Below are positions 23,565-33,558 of a DNA stretch of 64,000 nucleotides, in pieces. A program made the translations under genes and the position numbers. Below the pieces are notes generated by a model. That model was not told where the DNA came from and searched no databases. It worked only from the letters and a program-made list of their open reading frames with translations. This DNA comes from Heliopora coerulea (Eukaryota; Cnidaria; Anthozoa; Scleralcyonacea; Helioporidae). The stretch covers positions 1,054,001 through 1,118,000 of the forward strand of contig JASJOG010000091.1 in assembly GCA_030142905.1 (NCBI GenBank), read 5' to 3'. Each line of letters starts with the position of its first letter. The first letter of the stretch is position 1.

Positions 23565-23608
23565 GTTGCCTGATGATCGCCTGAGCGCGTGAAACTCAGA
23601 GTAGCGAC
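23565..23608 (+). ncRNA. Hammerhead ribozyme, complete core
   Basis: Every element fits a type I hammerhead. Stem I is GUUGC (23565-23569) with GCGAC (23604-23608). The core is CUGAUGA (23570-23576). Stem II is CGC/GCG with loop CUGAGC. GAA is at 23591-23593. Stem III is ACU/AGU with loop CAG. GUA is the cleavage triplet, with the cut after A23603. It has no mismatch in the conserved core. A related, damaged copy is at 27936 (-). It is in sense orientation within an intron of the exchanger gene. Confidence 0.8.
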
Positions 23609-23712
23609 AGCAAAAATTTTGTCCATTTTACTTCTTTATTCGCTCTACTGGTATGGTATTGAGCGCTCTTCATTTTCAAACCAACACTACAACCTTTCCG
23701 GTCCTCACCTTT

Positions 23713-23716
<4 letters not shown>

Positions 23717-23771
<55 letters not shown>

Positions 23772-23830
23772 GTATATATAATCTTATATCTTATCTTATA
23801 TGTATAACTTATCTTATATATATATATATA
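23717..23830. repeat. (TA)n microsatellite
   Basis: Long TA run with short interruptions. Such runs mark the outer ends of PLE copies here (also at 27760 and 27990). Confidence 0.85.
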
Positions 23831-23950
23831 TCTTATTATAAGATATATATGTAAGCATGGGTAATTTCCCGGTAAGCAGAGTGCTCAATGCAAAGCTGCA
23901 GAGCTTTATAGTAATAATTTATTGTTGCTTATCTAATATGTTTACAGCTT

Positions 23951-23992
23951 GTCGCTACACCGTGTTTCATGGTTTCGCAATCATCAGACGAC
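23951..23992 (-). ncRNA. Hammerhead ribozyme, one stem II mismatch
   Basis: Same plan as the motif at 27679: stem I GUCGU/GCGAC, core CUGAUGA, GAA, stem III ACA/UGU and GUA before the cut. Stem II has a C-C mismatch next to the GAAA loop (UGC against CCA), so folding should be weaker. Confidence 0.7.
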
Positions 23993-24056
23993 TAAATTAT
24001 CTCAACATTCGACTGAGCTTATATACAGTTCCGGCGGCGAGATCAAGAGGTGTTAA

Positions 24057-26298
24057 TCCCCTCGCCCACCGCGCGAAGCGCGGTGCGAGGGTACTAATCT
24101 TGACGTGCGTGGAGTCCTGTTACACGCGTGGTTACTAGGGAGAAAAATTTTCGCTTTGTGTATGTATCTTTATATATATATATATATATATATATATCCA
24201 TGGATTCCGGTCACTCAAAAATGCCGTGTGCCAGCTCGGGGACTGGTATGTTGTTGAACAAACCGTACTTAGTTACCGTATTGAAGCAAATCGATTTGGT
24301 CTCGTTGTTTTTTCCCTTGTATGGATCTCTCGCAAGTTGTTTACATTATTTGAACACTGAAGCCAGTAAATGATTTAAGACCGGCAAAGAAAATGGCTTT
24401 CTTGGTGCCTGGGGCTGGTTTTGCCACCTCAGTAACTGGACAATTTATGAGTTGACAGAGCACTTCTCAAAGTTAGCTCCTTGGAATATGCATTTGCCAA
24501 CTGTTCACTTTTTGCAGCAACGCTTTGTCTTGGTTCTTTCTGATTATATGAACAAGAGACGTAAAGGAACTCGCTTGCTGTCAGGACATTTGCTAAGCGA
24601 CTAACTGTATTAAAACGACATTCTTCGCTGAAGTTGAAAAGATGTCGATTAGTATAAATCTTGGGACTTTTCACGTTCTGGTAACCACTTGCCTGAGCTG
24701 CACAATCACAGCTACGTGTGAATCGAGTAGCTTTGAAGTACAAGTTCTGCGAACGGAATTGTTTTGAGCAGCTTTCAAAAGTAGCTTCCCGACTTCATTC
24801 TTCCCTAAGAGAGACCTCTTGTACGAAATACTACCGCCTGAATTTTGCTGGTGTTTATTGGTAAAGTAGAATAAAGATTCTGGTTCATTCATCTCTGTAC
24901 TACGATTATTTTTCAACATTTTGCAATATTTAACCGGACAGCGTTCATGGTCAATTGTTTGAGAGGTGGGATAGAACACTTGTCATCCAGAAGAGTTGTC
25001 CAGGCCATGACAGTCTTTGGATGCTTTCTCCGCTTTCCAAACAAGGATTTCATCGCCTCAATCAGGATTTTTTCCCCTATGAAATGTCGCCCCACTGAAG
25101 ACGTTAGGATGTATTTTTGGCTCGAAACAAAAATGGAAGGTAAACAGCCACCAGGTAACTCGCTGCAAAGCTAGTTGTTTTTGGTCACCAAATTATCGTT
25201 CGGCAAAACAGTTGTCCGCTTCAGTCTTTCTCACTTCAAGAGTGATTTGTGCATGATGACCTTTACCGTATTCGATCGGTAATGCTTTCATCAGGATTTT
25301 AAAACCTCTGAAGAAAGTTTAAAGTCGTCTGTGTATAAATTTACCGTTGAACCCTTTGTGTTGAGGTGCCACTGAATGCTTAGTTGAAAATACGCAAGAG
25401 TTGCAGGTTTATACGCCATTTTTCTTTTTTATTGATGTTTTGCCTTGGAAAAAGTACGTCTTTTACTTCCCTCTTCTCGTTCTTCTTTCGACGAAACTTG
25501 CACAAGGTTTGCTTGTCGTATTTTGTTTTATGTTTTGTATTTTCCGATTTTTGGTCAGCGATAAAACTGCAGATTTCGTTCATGTTTTCTTTGTTTACTT
25601 CGTCGATTTCGTAATTCGTTTCATCTTCGTCACCAAAGTCTTGTACTTCCGGATGAATACTTAGCATAAACCCTTATCATAGCAGATCTTAAAGACATTT
25701 GTAACCAACTTTGAGGTAACGTATAATTTACCAATTTTTAAAGTCAAAAATAATGTCAGAAAAATATTCAGTCATGAGCTGTCCGTAATGCCGGTATCCG
25801 TTTGATAACCTATGAGAATGCTCCACTTTTTAGACGGAAAGTCTGTTCATCTAATAAAACAATCTTTCTTTAAGGCAAAGTGAGTGAGAAGTCTAATTGG
25901 AAAATGACACGAATTACCATAAACCCGCAAATAATTCAGGGTATTGATCCTATCATTCATTGTTTAATAATTTGATTGTAAGGATGGACATCTTACCATT
26001 TGTTGAACCGTTGAACGTTATTCTCACCGAACTTTTTGTTTTAATAAAGCAGAATTGAAATTTTAGACGTAAATATGAGTATAAGCAGTCTAAATATAAA
26101 ATAATTTCCAGTTTGGATTGTTGTTTATTTGCGGCCAAATTCTGTGTGGATTTCTTTTTATTGCATGTCCTCTTCCAGTTATAGTCAAGAGGATTTGTTT
26201 TTTTTGAGAATTTTGAAAAATTATCATTGTTACTTGGATTCTCGAGAGATATATTGGAAGCGTGGGCGAGGGGTTGTTGCGTGCACGTATTTCTATTT
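24057..26298 (-). mobile_element. Crypton-like (DUF3504) element copy 2
   Basis: The best preserved copy, about 2.24 kb. Both borders are fixed by comparison with the uninterrupted PLE sequence at 27593-27630. On the - strand, the N-terminal block starts at 25667 (FGDEDETNYEIDEVNKENMN, then FIADQKSENTKHKTKYD). CPVKYCKMLKNNRS and FYFTNKHQQN lie near 24950-24850. LLGKNEVGKLLLKAAQNNSV, RRTCTSKLLDSHV and QASGYQNVKS follow. This is the order of the KIAA1958/Crypton-type tyrosine recombinase, including the NxSxR...LSGH region, with the H changed to Y here. There are no terminal inverted repeats; one end has a GC hairpin. Frameshifts throughout. Confidence 0.75.
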
Positions 26299-26709
26299 AT
26301 TAGGCGGTGCTTCTTAAAAGTTGTATATTAGGTATTTGTTGGTGTGTCGACAATTCGACAGCAGTTTGTTGCGCCTATTAAGTAATTTATATTTTTGGAA
26401 TATGATATGGTACTTTTCAGCCAAACAAAGCTCGCATCTTTTCGATCCGTTTTGGTAAGCAGGAGCCTTCTCAAGGATTGACCATTTGATTGATTCATCA
26501 GTGATCCTTCTTTTTCGGAAGTCCCAGACGTGGTTAGAAAGTTCGGTAGAGTTAATTTTGTTTTCGTAGCGGGAAGAGTTTCTGTGCTTGTAGAGGCGGT
26601 CTTTTTGAATGTGTTCTCCGTAAGTCCGATGTAATTTGTGCGGTCGTTGTCGGGACCATTGGTCAAGTTGGCACAGTAAACCAGGCTTTCTGCATTCTAC
26701 AACATCAAC

Positions 26710-27620
26710 AGCCAAACGTCAGACAGAATCCGAAAGGACATTACGTCAATTTTCAAGGACCTTGGGCTGAACATTACAATACAAGCCAACTTGAAGGAAG
26801 TTAAATTCCTGGATGTAACATTTAATCTAACGACCGGAATGTTTAGACCATACAAGAAGCCAAACGACACCCCAACCTACATTAGCACCAGCTCCAACCA
26901 CCCGCCGAACATTATCAAACAGCTCCCAAAGAATATTGGAAAACGCAAAAGCGACATATCCGCCAACAAGAATGTTTTCGACAACGCAGCACCGTATTAC
27001 AACAAAGCACTGAAAGCCAGCGGTCACAAAGAACCAATTAAGTACGACGCCATACCCAACCCAGTACGCAAAAAGAATACTAAAAGCAGAAAAAGAAACA
27101 TTATTTGGTTCAACCCCCCTTACAGCATGAACGTACAAACAAACGTCGCCAAGAAATTTCCTCAGCTACTCGACAAACACTTCCCACCCGGCAGCAAGCT
27201 CACAAGACTTTTAATAGAATAACACCAAGGTTAGTTACAGTTGCATGCCCAACATGGCAAGCATCATACGGTCGCACAACCAGAAAGGTCTGAACCCCCA
27301 ACAAAAACGAGAGGAAAGGAAATGCAACTGCAAAGTTACAGAGACCTGTCCCCTTAAAGGAAATTGCCTCGCAGAAAGCCTGGTTTACCGTGCCAACTTG
27401 ACCAATGGTCCCGACAATCAATCAAATGGTCAATCCTTGAGAAGGCTCCTGCTTACCAAAACGGATCGAAAAGATGCGAGCTTTGTTTGGCTGAAAAGTA
27501 CCATATCATATTCCAAAAATATAAATTACTTAATAGGCGCAACAAACTGCTGTCGAATTGTCGACACACCAACAAATACCTATTATACAACTTTAAAGAA
27601 GCACCGCCTAATAATTAACA
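26710..27620 (+). pseudogene. PLE RT C-terminus with deleted GIY-YIG
   Basis: From 26710 the frame reads INSQTSDRIRKDITSIFKDL, NITIQANLKEVKFLDVTFNL, KPNDTPTYISTSSNHPPNII, RNIIWFNPPYSMNVQTNVAK and KFPQLLDKHFPPGSKL. This is the typical stretch between the palm and the nuclease in PLE proteins of aquatic animals. A stop at 27220 is followed in other frames by CNCKVTETCPLKGNC and the GIY-YIG C-terminus. About 140 bp holding the YIGLTENTF motif is missing relative to the - strand copy, so the nuclease is dead. The catalytic palm lies outside this 5'-truncated copy. A hammerhead follows 60 bp after the last coding trace. Confidence 0.85.
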
Positions 27621-27678
27621 CCTCTTGATCTCGCCGCCGGAACTGTATATAAGCTCAGTCGAATGTTGAGATAATTTA

Positions 27679-27720
27679 GTCGTCTGATGATTGCGAAAGC
27701 ATGAAACACGGTGTAGCGAC
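27679..27720 (+). ncRNA. Hammerhead ribozyme at PLE 3' end
   Basis: Stem I is GUCGU (27679-27683) with GCGAC (27716-27720). The core is CUGAUGA (27684-27690). Stem II UGC/GCA is closed by a GAAA tetraloop. GAA is at 27703-27705. Stem III is ACA/UGU with loop CGG. GUA is followed by the predicted cut after A27715. The core is fully consensus. Compared with 23565, stem II changes from CGC/GCG to UGC/GCA and stem I from UU·G to UC-G pairing, which are compensating changes. It lies directly after the PLE coding end and in sense orientation within the exchanger intron. Confidence 0.82.
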
Positions 27721-27753
27721 AAGCTGTAAACATATTAGATAAGCAACAATAAA

Positions 27754-27759
<6 letters not shown>

Positions 27760-27797
<38 letters not shown>
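27760..27797. repeat. (TA)n microsatellite at PLE 3' edge
   Basis: Nearly pure TA run directly after the conserved PLE tail AACAATAAATTATT. Confidence 0.85.
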
Positions 27798-27798
<1 letters not shown>

Positions 27799-27831
27799 TA
27801 AAATAGGGTAGATGAATGATCTTCAAGCTCG

Positions 27832-27905
27832 ATACTCAGAAAATGATTTCTGAGCCCCAGACGGGGATTGAACCCGCAACCTTCTGATGACCGGTTAAAC
27901 ATCAA
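27832..27905 (-). mobile_element. tRNA-derived SINE fragment
   Basis: On the - strand it has the 3' half of a tRNA-like head, with B box GGTTCAATCC inside a 5-bp GCGGG/CCCGT-type T arm. The SINE tail follows (TCAGAAATCATTTTCTGAG, then GCTTGAAGATCATTCATC). The A-box half is missing. Related to the SINEs at 59047-59612 and 61180-61322. Confidence 0.6.
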
Positions 27906-27935
27906 ACAGAAGTAAAATAGACAAAATTTTTTGCT

Positions 27936-27978
27936 GTCGCTACTCTGAGTTTCACGCTCTCAGACGATCATCAGGCGA
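27936..27978 (-). ncRNA. Hammerhead motif with duplicated core
   Basis: Same family as 23565, but the 11-base segment CTGATGATCGC occurs twice in tandem, giving two possible cores. With the inner core, stem I keeps four pairs and stem II becomes CG/CG plus a U·G pair. GAA, stem III ACU/AGU and GUA remain. Activity is doubtful. Confidence 0.55.
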
Positions 27979-27989
27979 TCATCAGGCAA

Positions 27990-27996
27990 TATATAC

Positions 27997-28058
<62 letters not shown>

Positions 28059-28110
28059 GTATATAACTACAGACGGAACCGTTTCGGCCTATATATATAT
28101 ATATATATGT
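27990..28110. repeat. (TA)n-rich tract
   Basis: TA repeats broken by TGTATATA variants and about 25 bp of unique sequence. It separates two PLE relics. Confidence 0.8.
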
Positions 28111-28216
28111 ATGTATATGCTATTAGGGCGATCAGTTGAAAACATAATGTTGAACTATAAATTTTGAATCTGATCTAAAATCTTAAAACATTATTAAAAC
28201 TTTAAAAAGACTAAAA

Positions 28217-28256
28217 GACTGAATTTTCGGCGCTAACTGCGACCTTCATCAGAGTT
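28217..28256 (-). ncRNA. Hammerhead-type motif 3' of a PLE
   Basis: On the - strand: stem I ACU with AGU, core CUGAUGA, stem II GGUCGC/GCGCC around an AGUUA loop with one bulge, GAA, palindromic AAUU, and C before the cut, giving the classic UUC-type site. It lies 19 bp after the stop codon of the PLE GIY-YIG ORF at 28275, so the link to that element is direct. Confidence 0.68.
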
Positions 28257-28274
28257 ATTTACAATTTCGGCAAG

Positions 28275-28965
28275 TCAAGTTGGGCTATTTAATTGGTCTC
28301 TATGTGTCCCGAAGAATCTTAATAATGGTAAATATGGGCGTGGTAATTCTGCATGTTCATTAACCGAGTCCTCATTTAACACAGAATGTAAAGCTTCAAG
28401 AAAAATATGTTTATGGTAGTTTGTCACACCTCTCTCCAAAACTTCAACGTCTGTTGAGGTTACATCGTGTCCTGTTTTCTCTGCATGATCTTTTATTGCT
28501 GATTCGTTTCTCTTTCTCACCCCTGGTTTATGTTCTAACCATCTGGAGTTCCATGACCTTTTTGTCTCACCAATATATGTAAATGGACAGGATTTACATT
28601 TAAATTTGTGCACGATGCCTTTAATCTGGTTTTCTGAGGGTCTTTCTTTAGATCTTTGGAAAACATTTGACAATGTCTTCACAGGCTTAAATGCTGTTTT
28701 TATCCCGGCTTCAACGAGGATTCGTTTGATTCTTTCTGAAGTACCTTTTATGTAGGGCAGACATGAAAAACCTCGGGGAGTAATATTTTGGGTCCGATGA
28801 ACCTTGTTTTTTAGACTACATACTTTTTTAATAAATGTCTTATTGTACCCGTTCAGTATCAGATCTTGTAAGACTTTTTCCTTTTCTTCTGCCTTTAAAT
28901 TTTCTTTAAATTTTAGATAGAGCAGATGCCATCCCTTGCGGAGAAAGGAATGGCATCTGCTCTAT
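28275..28965 (-). pseudogene. PLE GIY-YIG C-terminal fragment, open frame
   Basis: One - strand frame stays open from about 28960 to the stop at 28275: FLRKGWHLLYLKFKENLKA, TPRGFSCLPYIKGTSERIKR, KTAFKPVKTLSNVFQRSKER, CKSCPFTYIGETKRSWNSRW and HDVTSTDVEVLERGVTNYHK. YIGET is the nuclease motif. CxxCPFTYIGE, with a following ExK.R..H, is the usual form in PLEs and in some LINE-like GIY-YIG proteins. The reverse transcriptase is missing, so the copy is 5'-truncated. No damage is seen in the part that remains, making it the youngest looking PLE relic here. Its 5' break ends in a short foldback (28917-28970). Confidence 0.85.
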
Positions 28966-28970
28966 CTATT
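28917..28970. repeat. Foldback at the truncated PLE 5' end
   Basis: TAGATAGAGCAGATGCCAT and its exact complement lie about 16 bp apart. The second arm is the PLE coding sequence copied in reverse and attached at the point of truncation. Confidence 0.75.
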
Positions 28971-29076
28971 TTAAAACCAAAACTAAACTCAAGCCACCAA
29001 ACTTATTCAAGGAGAAATTAGTATGAATTAAAATTAGGATAAGTAATCTGCTTATTTTTTTGCACTTAAATTTCAG

Positions 29077-29220
29077 GTTTTGGGAAATGTTAGCCTATTT
29101 GGCTAACACTCTTATTTTCATCATGGTTGGTGTGGTCATCATGGAGAAAGCTTTGAGTGACGTTAATTTAAAAGATGGCTTTCTTATCATAGTTGATTAT
29201 CTTGGTGTTAGTGTAATAAG
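29077..29220 (+). CDS. SLC9C1: SLC9C1 exon: FWEMLAYLANT helix pair
   Basis: Acceptor AAATTTCAG, donor AG|GTAAAT, 144 bp. Reads KFWEMLAYLANTLIFIMVGV, then VIMEKALSDVNLKDGFLIIV, then DYLGVSVIR, with split codons at both ends. FWEMLAYLANTLIF..VG is one of the most conserved blocks of this exchanger branch (FW...AYLANT.IF..VG). The second hydrophobic stretch, FLIIVDYLGVSVIR, leads into the next exon's RAIVLMI. Intact, with phase 1 in and phase 2 out, matching exons 21194-21464 and 38067-38226. Confidence 0.93.
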
Positions 29221-29224
29221 GTAA

Positions 29225-30120
29225 ATTTTATGGTCTTGGTTATTCTAAAAGTTTAGTTTCCAGACTCATTTATGTTTGAGAGAGAAAGTGAGAAACGAAG
29301 TAGAAGGGGAGAAGAAGCATGAAAAGCGTCAGAAACGCGTTGGAAATCTTATTCTACTCTCATTTGCATGGGAATCGTTACAGAAGTACGAATTTAGTTC
29401 ATATTAATAGTCATGTTTATGTTCATGCTCGTGCTCATGTTTATGTTCATCTTCATATTTTTATCTTTAATTGTATATATACTTTACTTATATTTACATT
29501 TTCTTTTTTGTCATGGGCCGAATTTGAGCAGAACCTACAAAGTGCTTAAACTTTGTGATTACGCTATAGCCTCTTACGTCTAGTACATTTCATTGCGTCA
29601 TGGGAAAAGTTTGTAGATTTACTGAAGAGGACGTTTACACTGTGTTTATGGTTACACTAAGTGTGACGAATTTAAGCATTGTAAATCTAAAGCAGTTACT
29701 GTACGAAAAAACTGAAAGCCAAGGAATTGAATGGTAAACTGTAGGACAGAAGTTAATGCAGAGGCAGTTATGCATGAATGGTTTTAGTGATTTTATCCAG
29801 CATGTGCAGGTAAAACACTGGTTTACATTCTTTACTCCTTTGGGTTTTTCCTGTTTTTTATTCTTTAACCTTTAAATATCGCCATTCCTTTGAATACTCT
29901 ATCTGTTCCACTCTCTTCCCGTTTGTTGATGGAAATTTAAAATAAAAAAATAACTTTTCATCATTCGCACATCATTATGGGCTTTTTAGCCATTTCCTAC
30001 CAACGGCTATTGTTCAGCAACAAATTAAAACAATAAAATAAATAAAAAAGAAGAGCAAAACACATAAGAGTAAAAGAACAAAACTGAAAAAAAATCATTC
30101 TTAATAAGGTTGATTCTTCA
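29225..30120. other. Intron sequence, no feature recognised
   Basis: AT-rich with a short GTTTATGTTCATG-type repeat near 29410-29460. No coding match or transposon end seen. Confidence 0.4.
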
Positions 30121-30121
30121 A

Positions 30122-30246
30122 TTATTAGACAAGCGTTCTCTGATCAACTGAGTTTTTTATTTCGAGCTTTCGGTCACCTAACTGTGACCTTCGTCGCTCG
30201 AAATAAAAAACTCAATTGATCAGAAAACGCTTGTCTAATAATTCAA
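30122..30246. repeat. Palindrome with hammerhead-like centre
   Basis: Arms of about 50 bp, from ATTATTAGACAAGCGTT to TTTTTTATTTCGAGC and back, surround a 28-base centre. On the - strand the centre reads ACGAAGGUCAC-loop-GUGACCGAAAGCUC. That matches the stem II, GAA and AGCUC parts of the PLE hammerheads, but the CUGA part of the core is changed to GCGA. The arms would form an unusually long stem I. Confidence 0.6.
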
Positions 30247-30249
30247 TAA

Positions 30250-31349
30250 TGCCTCTACCTGATCGCGCCTCATCAAAATTTTTAAGGTTAATTCTATTGG
30301 TCATTTCTGTGCGTTTGATAACTTTTTATCTCTAAAACATTGCCAAGATTTTGTGTCATTTGACGTGTCACTCCCAAGACAGGCCTTTTCTCGATAGGTC
30401 AGTATCTAAGCTCGCCATATGCCATTTAATCATTAACGTCGTGATGTATAGAATTTAATCTCTAGAGTCATGGGGATGTAGTGAAATCGTAAGCAGTATT
30501 TGTGCTTGTGACTTATGCTTGAGAGAATTACCACTACACTGATTTTGTACAAATATTTAACAATTATTGGACGAGGTTGAGCAAAATATCGTGATTTCTT
30601 AATGGCGAGCGGATCAATTATTTGCCTTCAGCATCAGCAAATAATTGGTCTGTGAGACACTGACAAATCTCAATATTTTGCGATAACTGAGTTAAATAAT
30701 TGTTTTAGCTGCTGAGATGCAAAAGAAAACACTTGCTGCCTTTAATGACTTACCAACCATAAACGAGGATCAAGTATGGTTCAGTAAATAAGAAGCCATT
30801 AGTTGATGGCTTCTACGTTCTTGCAGCTGTCGAAATTACATGCTATTAAATTAAGTTTTATGAATAAATAAAGTTTAGAATAAATACAATATTCTTAAGA
30901 GTAAGAAGTTCAAGACAAACTCAAGGGCATGCCAAGCACTAGAACAGTTTTTTGTCAATTTCAAACTGTCTTTTCAAACATGTCTTTATTTTTCAAAATT
31001 GAAAGTACAGTTGTAATAATTGTTAAGTGTGTGCTGCGAAGTTGAATGCTGGAAGTTCAGTTCATTAAGAATACGCTCCTCTTGACAGTCTGTTAAGAAC
31101 GTTTCAGTCCTTTGGTTTAACAGCGTAGGTTCACTTGCTGATGGAGTGATGTCTTCATGACCAACAAAAGAAGATGAACTTTGTTGTGAAATTGACATCA
31201 CAACTGTCTGTGTATTGTCGCTTAGCGAGACCAATGATATCTCGGACACTATATATTGTTCAGACTTATTTGGTATTCATAGCTACAAATCCTGCATTCA
31301 CGCTTGTGGCCGGAAACTGCCATGTTGTGTCTAGCTTCAAAGCGGCAAT
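30250..31349. other. Intron sequence, no feature recognised
   Basis: An 87-codon open frame on the - strand (30986-31249) is Ser/Thr/Gln rich with no recognisable domain. Otherwise nothing seen. Confidence 0.4.
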
Positions 31350-32955
31350 TATTCCCTTGCCTACCGCGCTATGCGCGGTGCGAGGGCCGAAGGCCTGAGA
31401 GGGCGAGGGTACTAATCTCAACGTGCGTGGAGTCCTTTTACACATGTGGTGACTAGGGTGAAAAATTCTATGTTTGTATATAAGTTTCTATCCACGGATT
31501 CCGGTCACTCAAGAATGCCGTGCGCCAGCATGGGGACTGGTATGTTGCTGACCAAACCTTACTTAGGTTGCTTAGATCCGTATCGAAACAAATCGATTTG
31601 GTCTCGTTATTTTTCCCCTTGTATGTATCTCTCGCAAGTTGTTTACATCATTTGAGCACTGAAGCCAGTAAATGATTTAAGACCGGCAAACGAAATTGCT
31701 TTCTTGGTGCTGGCGGCTGGTTTCACTTTAGCAGGACATCTTAATTACTGGACAATTTATGACTTGAAAGAACAGTTCTAAAACTCAGCTCTTTGGAATA
31801 TGCATTGGCCAACTGTTCACATTCTGTAGCAACGCTTTGATTTGGTTCTTTCTCATGAATATGAACAAAGATGTTACTGGAACTCGCTCGTTGCCGGGAC
31901 ACTTGCTAAGCGATTGAATGTAAACGATATTCTTCGCTGTAGTTGAATCGATGTCGATTTGTATGAATCAAGACTTTTCACGTTCTGGTAATCACTTAGC
32001 TGAGCTGCACAATCACAGGTACGTCTGAATCGAGTGGCTGAAACATGCTGAAAAGCTACTTCTATTTGGAGATCATTCTAGCCTTCGGCGAAAATGGGAG
32101 AAAGTACATCTTTTACTTCTCCCTACTCCTTCTTCTTTCGACAAAACTTGGACTAGGTTTGCTTGTCGTATTCTGTTGTATGTTTTGTATTTTCCGATTT
32201 TTGGTGAGCAATAAAAATTCAAAAATCTTTCATGATTTCTTTGTTTATTTGGTTGGTTTCGTAATTTGTTTCACCATTTTCATCAAAGTCTATTACCTTC
32301 GGATGAATATTTTGCATAAATCTTCGTCATTGCGCTTCTATTAAAAATTTTTAATTAAATTTTTAATTAATAATGTAGGATTTATCAGATTTTTAGGAAA
32401 AAAAAATATATCAAAAAATTGTTTTAAATCATGTGCTGTTCGTAATGGTGGTACCCGACCGGTAACCAACGAGAATTCTCCTCTTTTAAGAGTTTTAGTT
32501 CTGTTATCTGGTAAAAAATCTTTCTCTAAAGCGAATTGAAAAAAAGCAGTAAGTCTGATCCGAAAACGACACGAATCATCTCATGATCGCAAGTAACGCA
32601 GGGTCTTCACACGAATATACATTGTTTAGCAGTAGAATTGACAGGATGGATCTGATCATTTGTGAAACCGTTAAAGGTTATTCTCACCGAACATTTTCTT
32701 TTAATAAAAGAGAATTGAAATTTTAAACGTAAATATGATTATGAGCAGCTTAAATATGAAATAATTTCCCCGTTTGGGTAGTCAATATTCGTGGCAAACT
32801 GTTGTGTTTTTCTTATATTGCATTCCCTCTTCCCATTATAGTAAGGACGATTTGTCTTTTTGACAATTTAGAAAAAATTATCAATGTTACTAGGAATCTT
32901 GACAGATATATTGGAAGGGTGGACGTGAGGTTGTTGCGTGGACGTATTTCTAGTC
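31350..32955 (-). mobile_element. Crypton-like element copy 3, internally deleted
   Basis: It has both outer ends of the family: the GC hairpin CCGCGCTATGCGCGG at 31360 and GGACGTATTTCTAGT at 32955. About 600 bp of the recombinase middle is missing, with a join near 32040-32090. The N-terminal coding trace (32300-32090, - strand) is present but broken. Confidence 0.7.
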
Positions 32956-33034
32956 AAGTATGGTTCTAGTAGTCGCTCTGATTGAATGATTTGTGTATAT
33001 TTGAGATAGCTCGGCCGCAATTGATAAATTCTTC

Positions 33035-33440
33035 ATGTTATCACCTTGCACGTTATTATCACGTTATTATCATCTTGCACGTTGCGACGAAACGTTAGAT
33101 TCAATAAAATTTCACTATGCCTATATTTCGTGTGTTTTGCCGGGCTATTTTATTTCTACTTCGTCGAAGATTTCCATCTGGTTCATCAATCGCCCAAGTT
33201 TTACAGAAACGCTGCAACAATGGATCGCTTGCTGCTTTCAGAAAGTTCCAACGTCTTGAATTGAAACTGGGAGAAGCGAAGCTTGATTTGTCCTTCCTAA
33301 AAAGTTGTAAGAAGAAATTGGTCATCCCCCGTTTCCTGCAATTCAGAGTTGCAAACCGCCGTCTTCAGAATTCCTATGCTTATCGACAATGTCAACGAAA
33401 GCTCTTAGAAGAATAAATTCGTTTAAAACAGTCCCGTATA
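33035..33440 (+). pseudogene. PLE ORF N-terminal fragment, 99 codons
   Basis: A damaged hammerhead (ACGUU GCGACGAAACGUUAG, lacking CUGAUGA) at about 33070-33108 is followed by an open frame at 33117. It reads MPIFRVFCRAILFLLRRRFP, SGSSIAQVLQKRCNN, then FQRLELKLGEAKLDLSFLKS and RFLQFRVANRRLQNSYAYRQ. KFLQFRVANRRLQNS is, from memory, the N-terminal block of PLE proteins in corals and related animals. The next PLE terminal repeat follows at once (33440 onward), giving the tandem arrangement typical of PLEs. Confidence 0.65.
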
Positions 33441-33504
33441 GGAATATTAACATCACCTTTGTAATACAATCTAAATATATCATTCATGTAACATTACCAT
33501 TCAT

Positions 33505-33541
33505 TCTCTGATGATGTTGCACGTTGCGACGAAACGTTAGA
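33505..33541 (+). ncRNA. Hammerhead-type motif, minimal stem III
   Basis: Stem I UCU/AGA, core CUGAUGA (33508-33514), stem II GUUGC/GCGAC with loop ACGUU, GAA (33531-33533), palindromic ACGU, and U before the cut. It is the cleanest copy of the minimal type and lies 18 bp before a PLE start codon at 33559. Confidence 0.68.
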
Positions 33542-33558
33542 TTCAATGAAACTTCACT

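Larger units (their letters stand above)
23890..26700 (-). pseudogene. PLE copy on - strand, split by a Crypton
   Basis: On the - strand, 26700 to 26299 encodes a GIY-YIG domain: YIGLTENTFKK, an ENKINSTELSNHVWDF-like stretch, SIKWSILEKAPAYQNGSKRC and NRRNKLLSNCRHTNKYL. This is the usual PLE C-terminus. The sequence then jumps at 26298 to 24056 and continues as the same 3' flank seen downstream of the + strand copy (27618 onward), including a hammerhead at 23951-23992. The intervening 2.2 kb is a Crypton-like insertion. The domain needs two frames. It keeps the GIY-YIG motif that the + strand partner has lost. The two copies are joined head to head near 26700. Confidence 0.8.

Noticed and set aside
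23589..23807. ORF ending in repeated Tyr-Ile
   Set aside because: Produced by the TA microsatellite; it overlaps a ribozyme.
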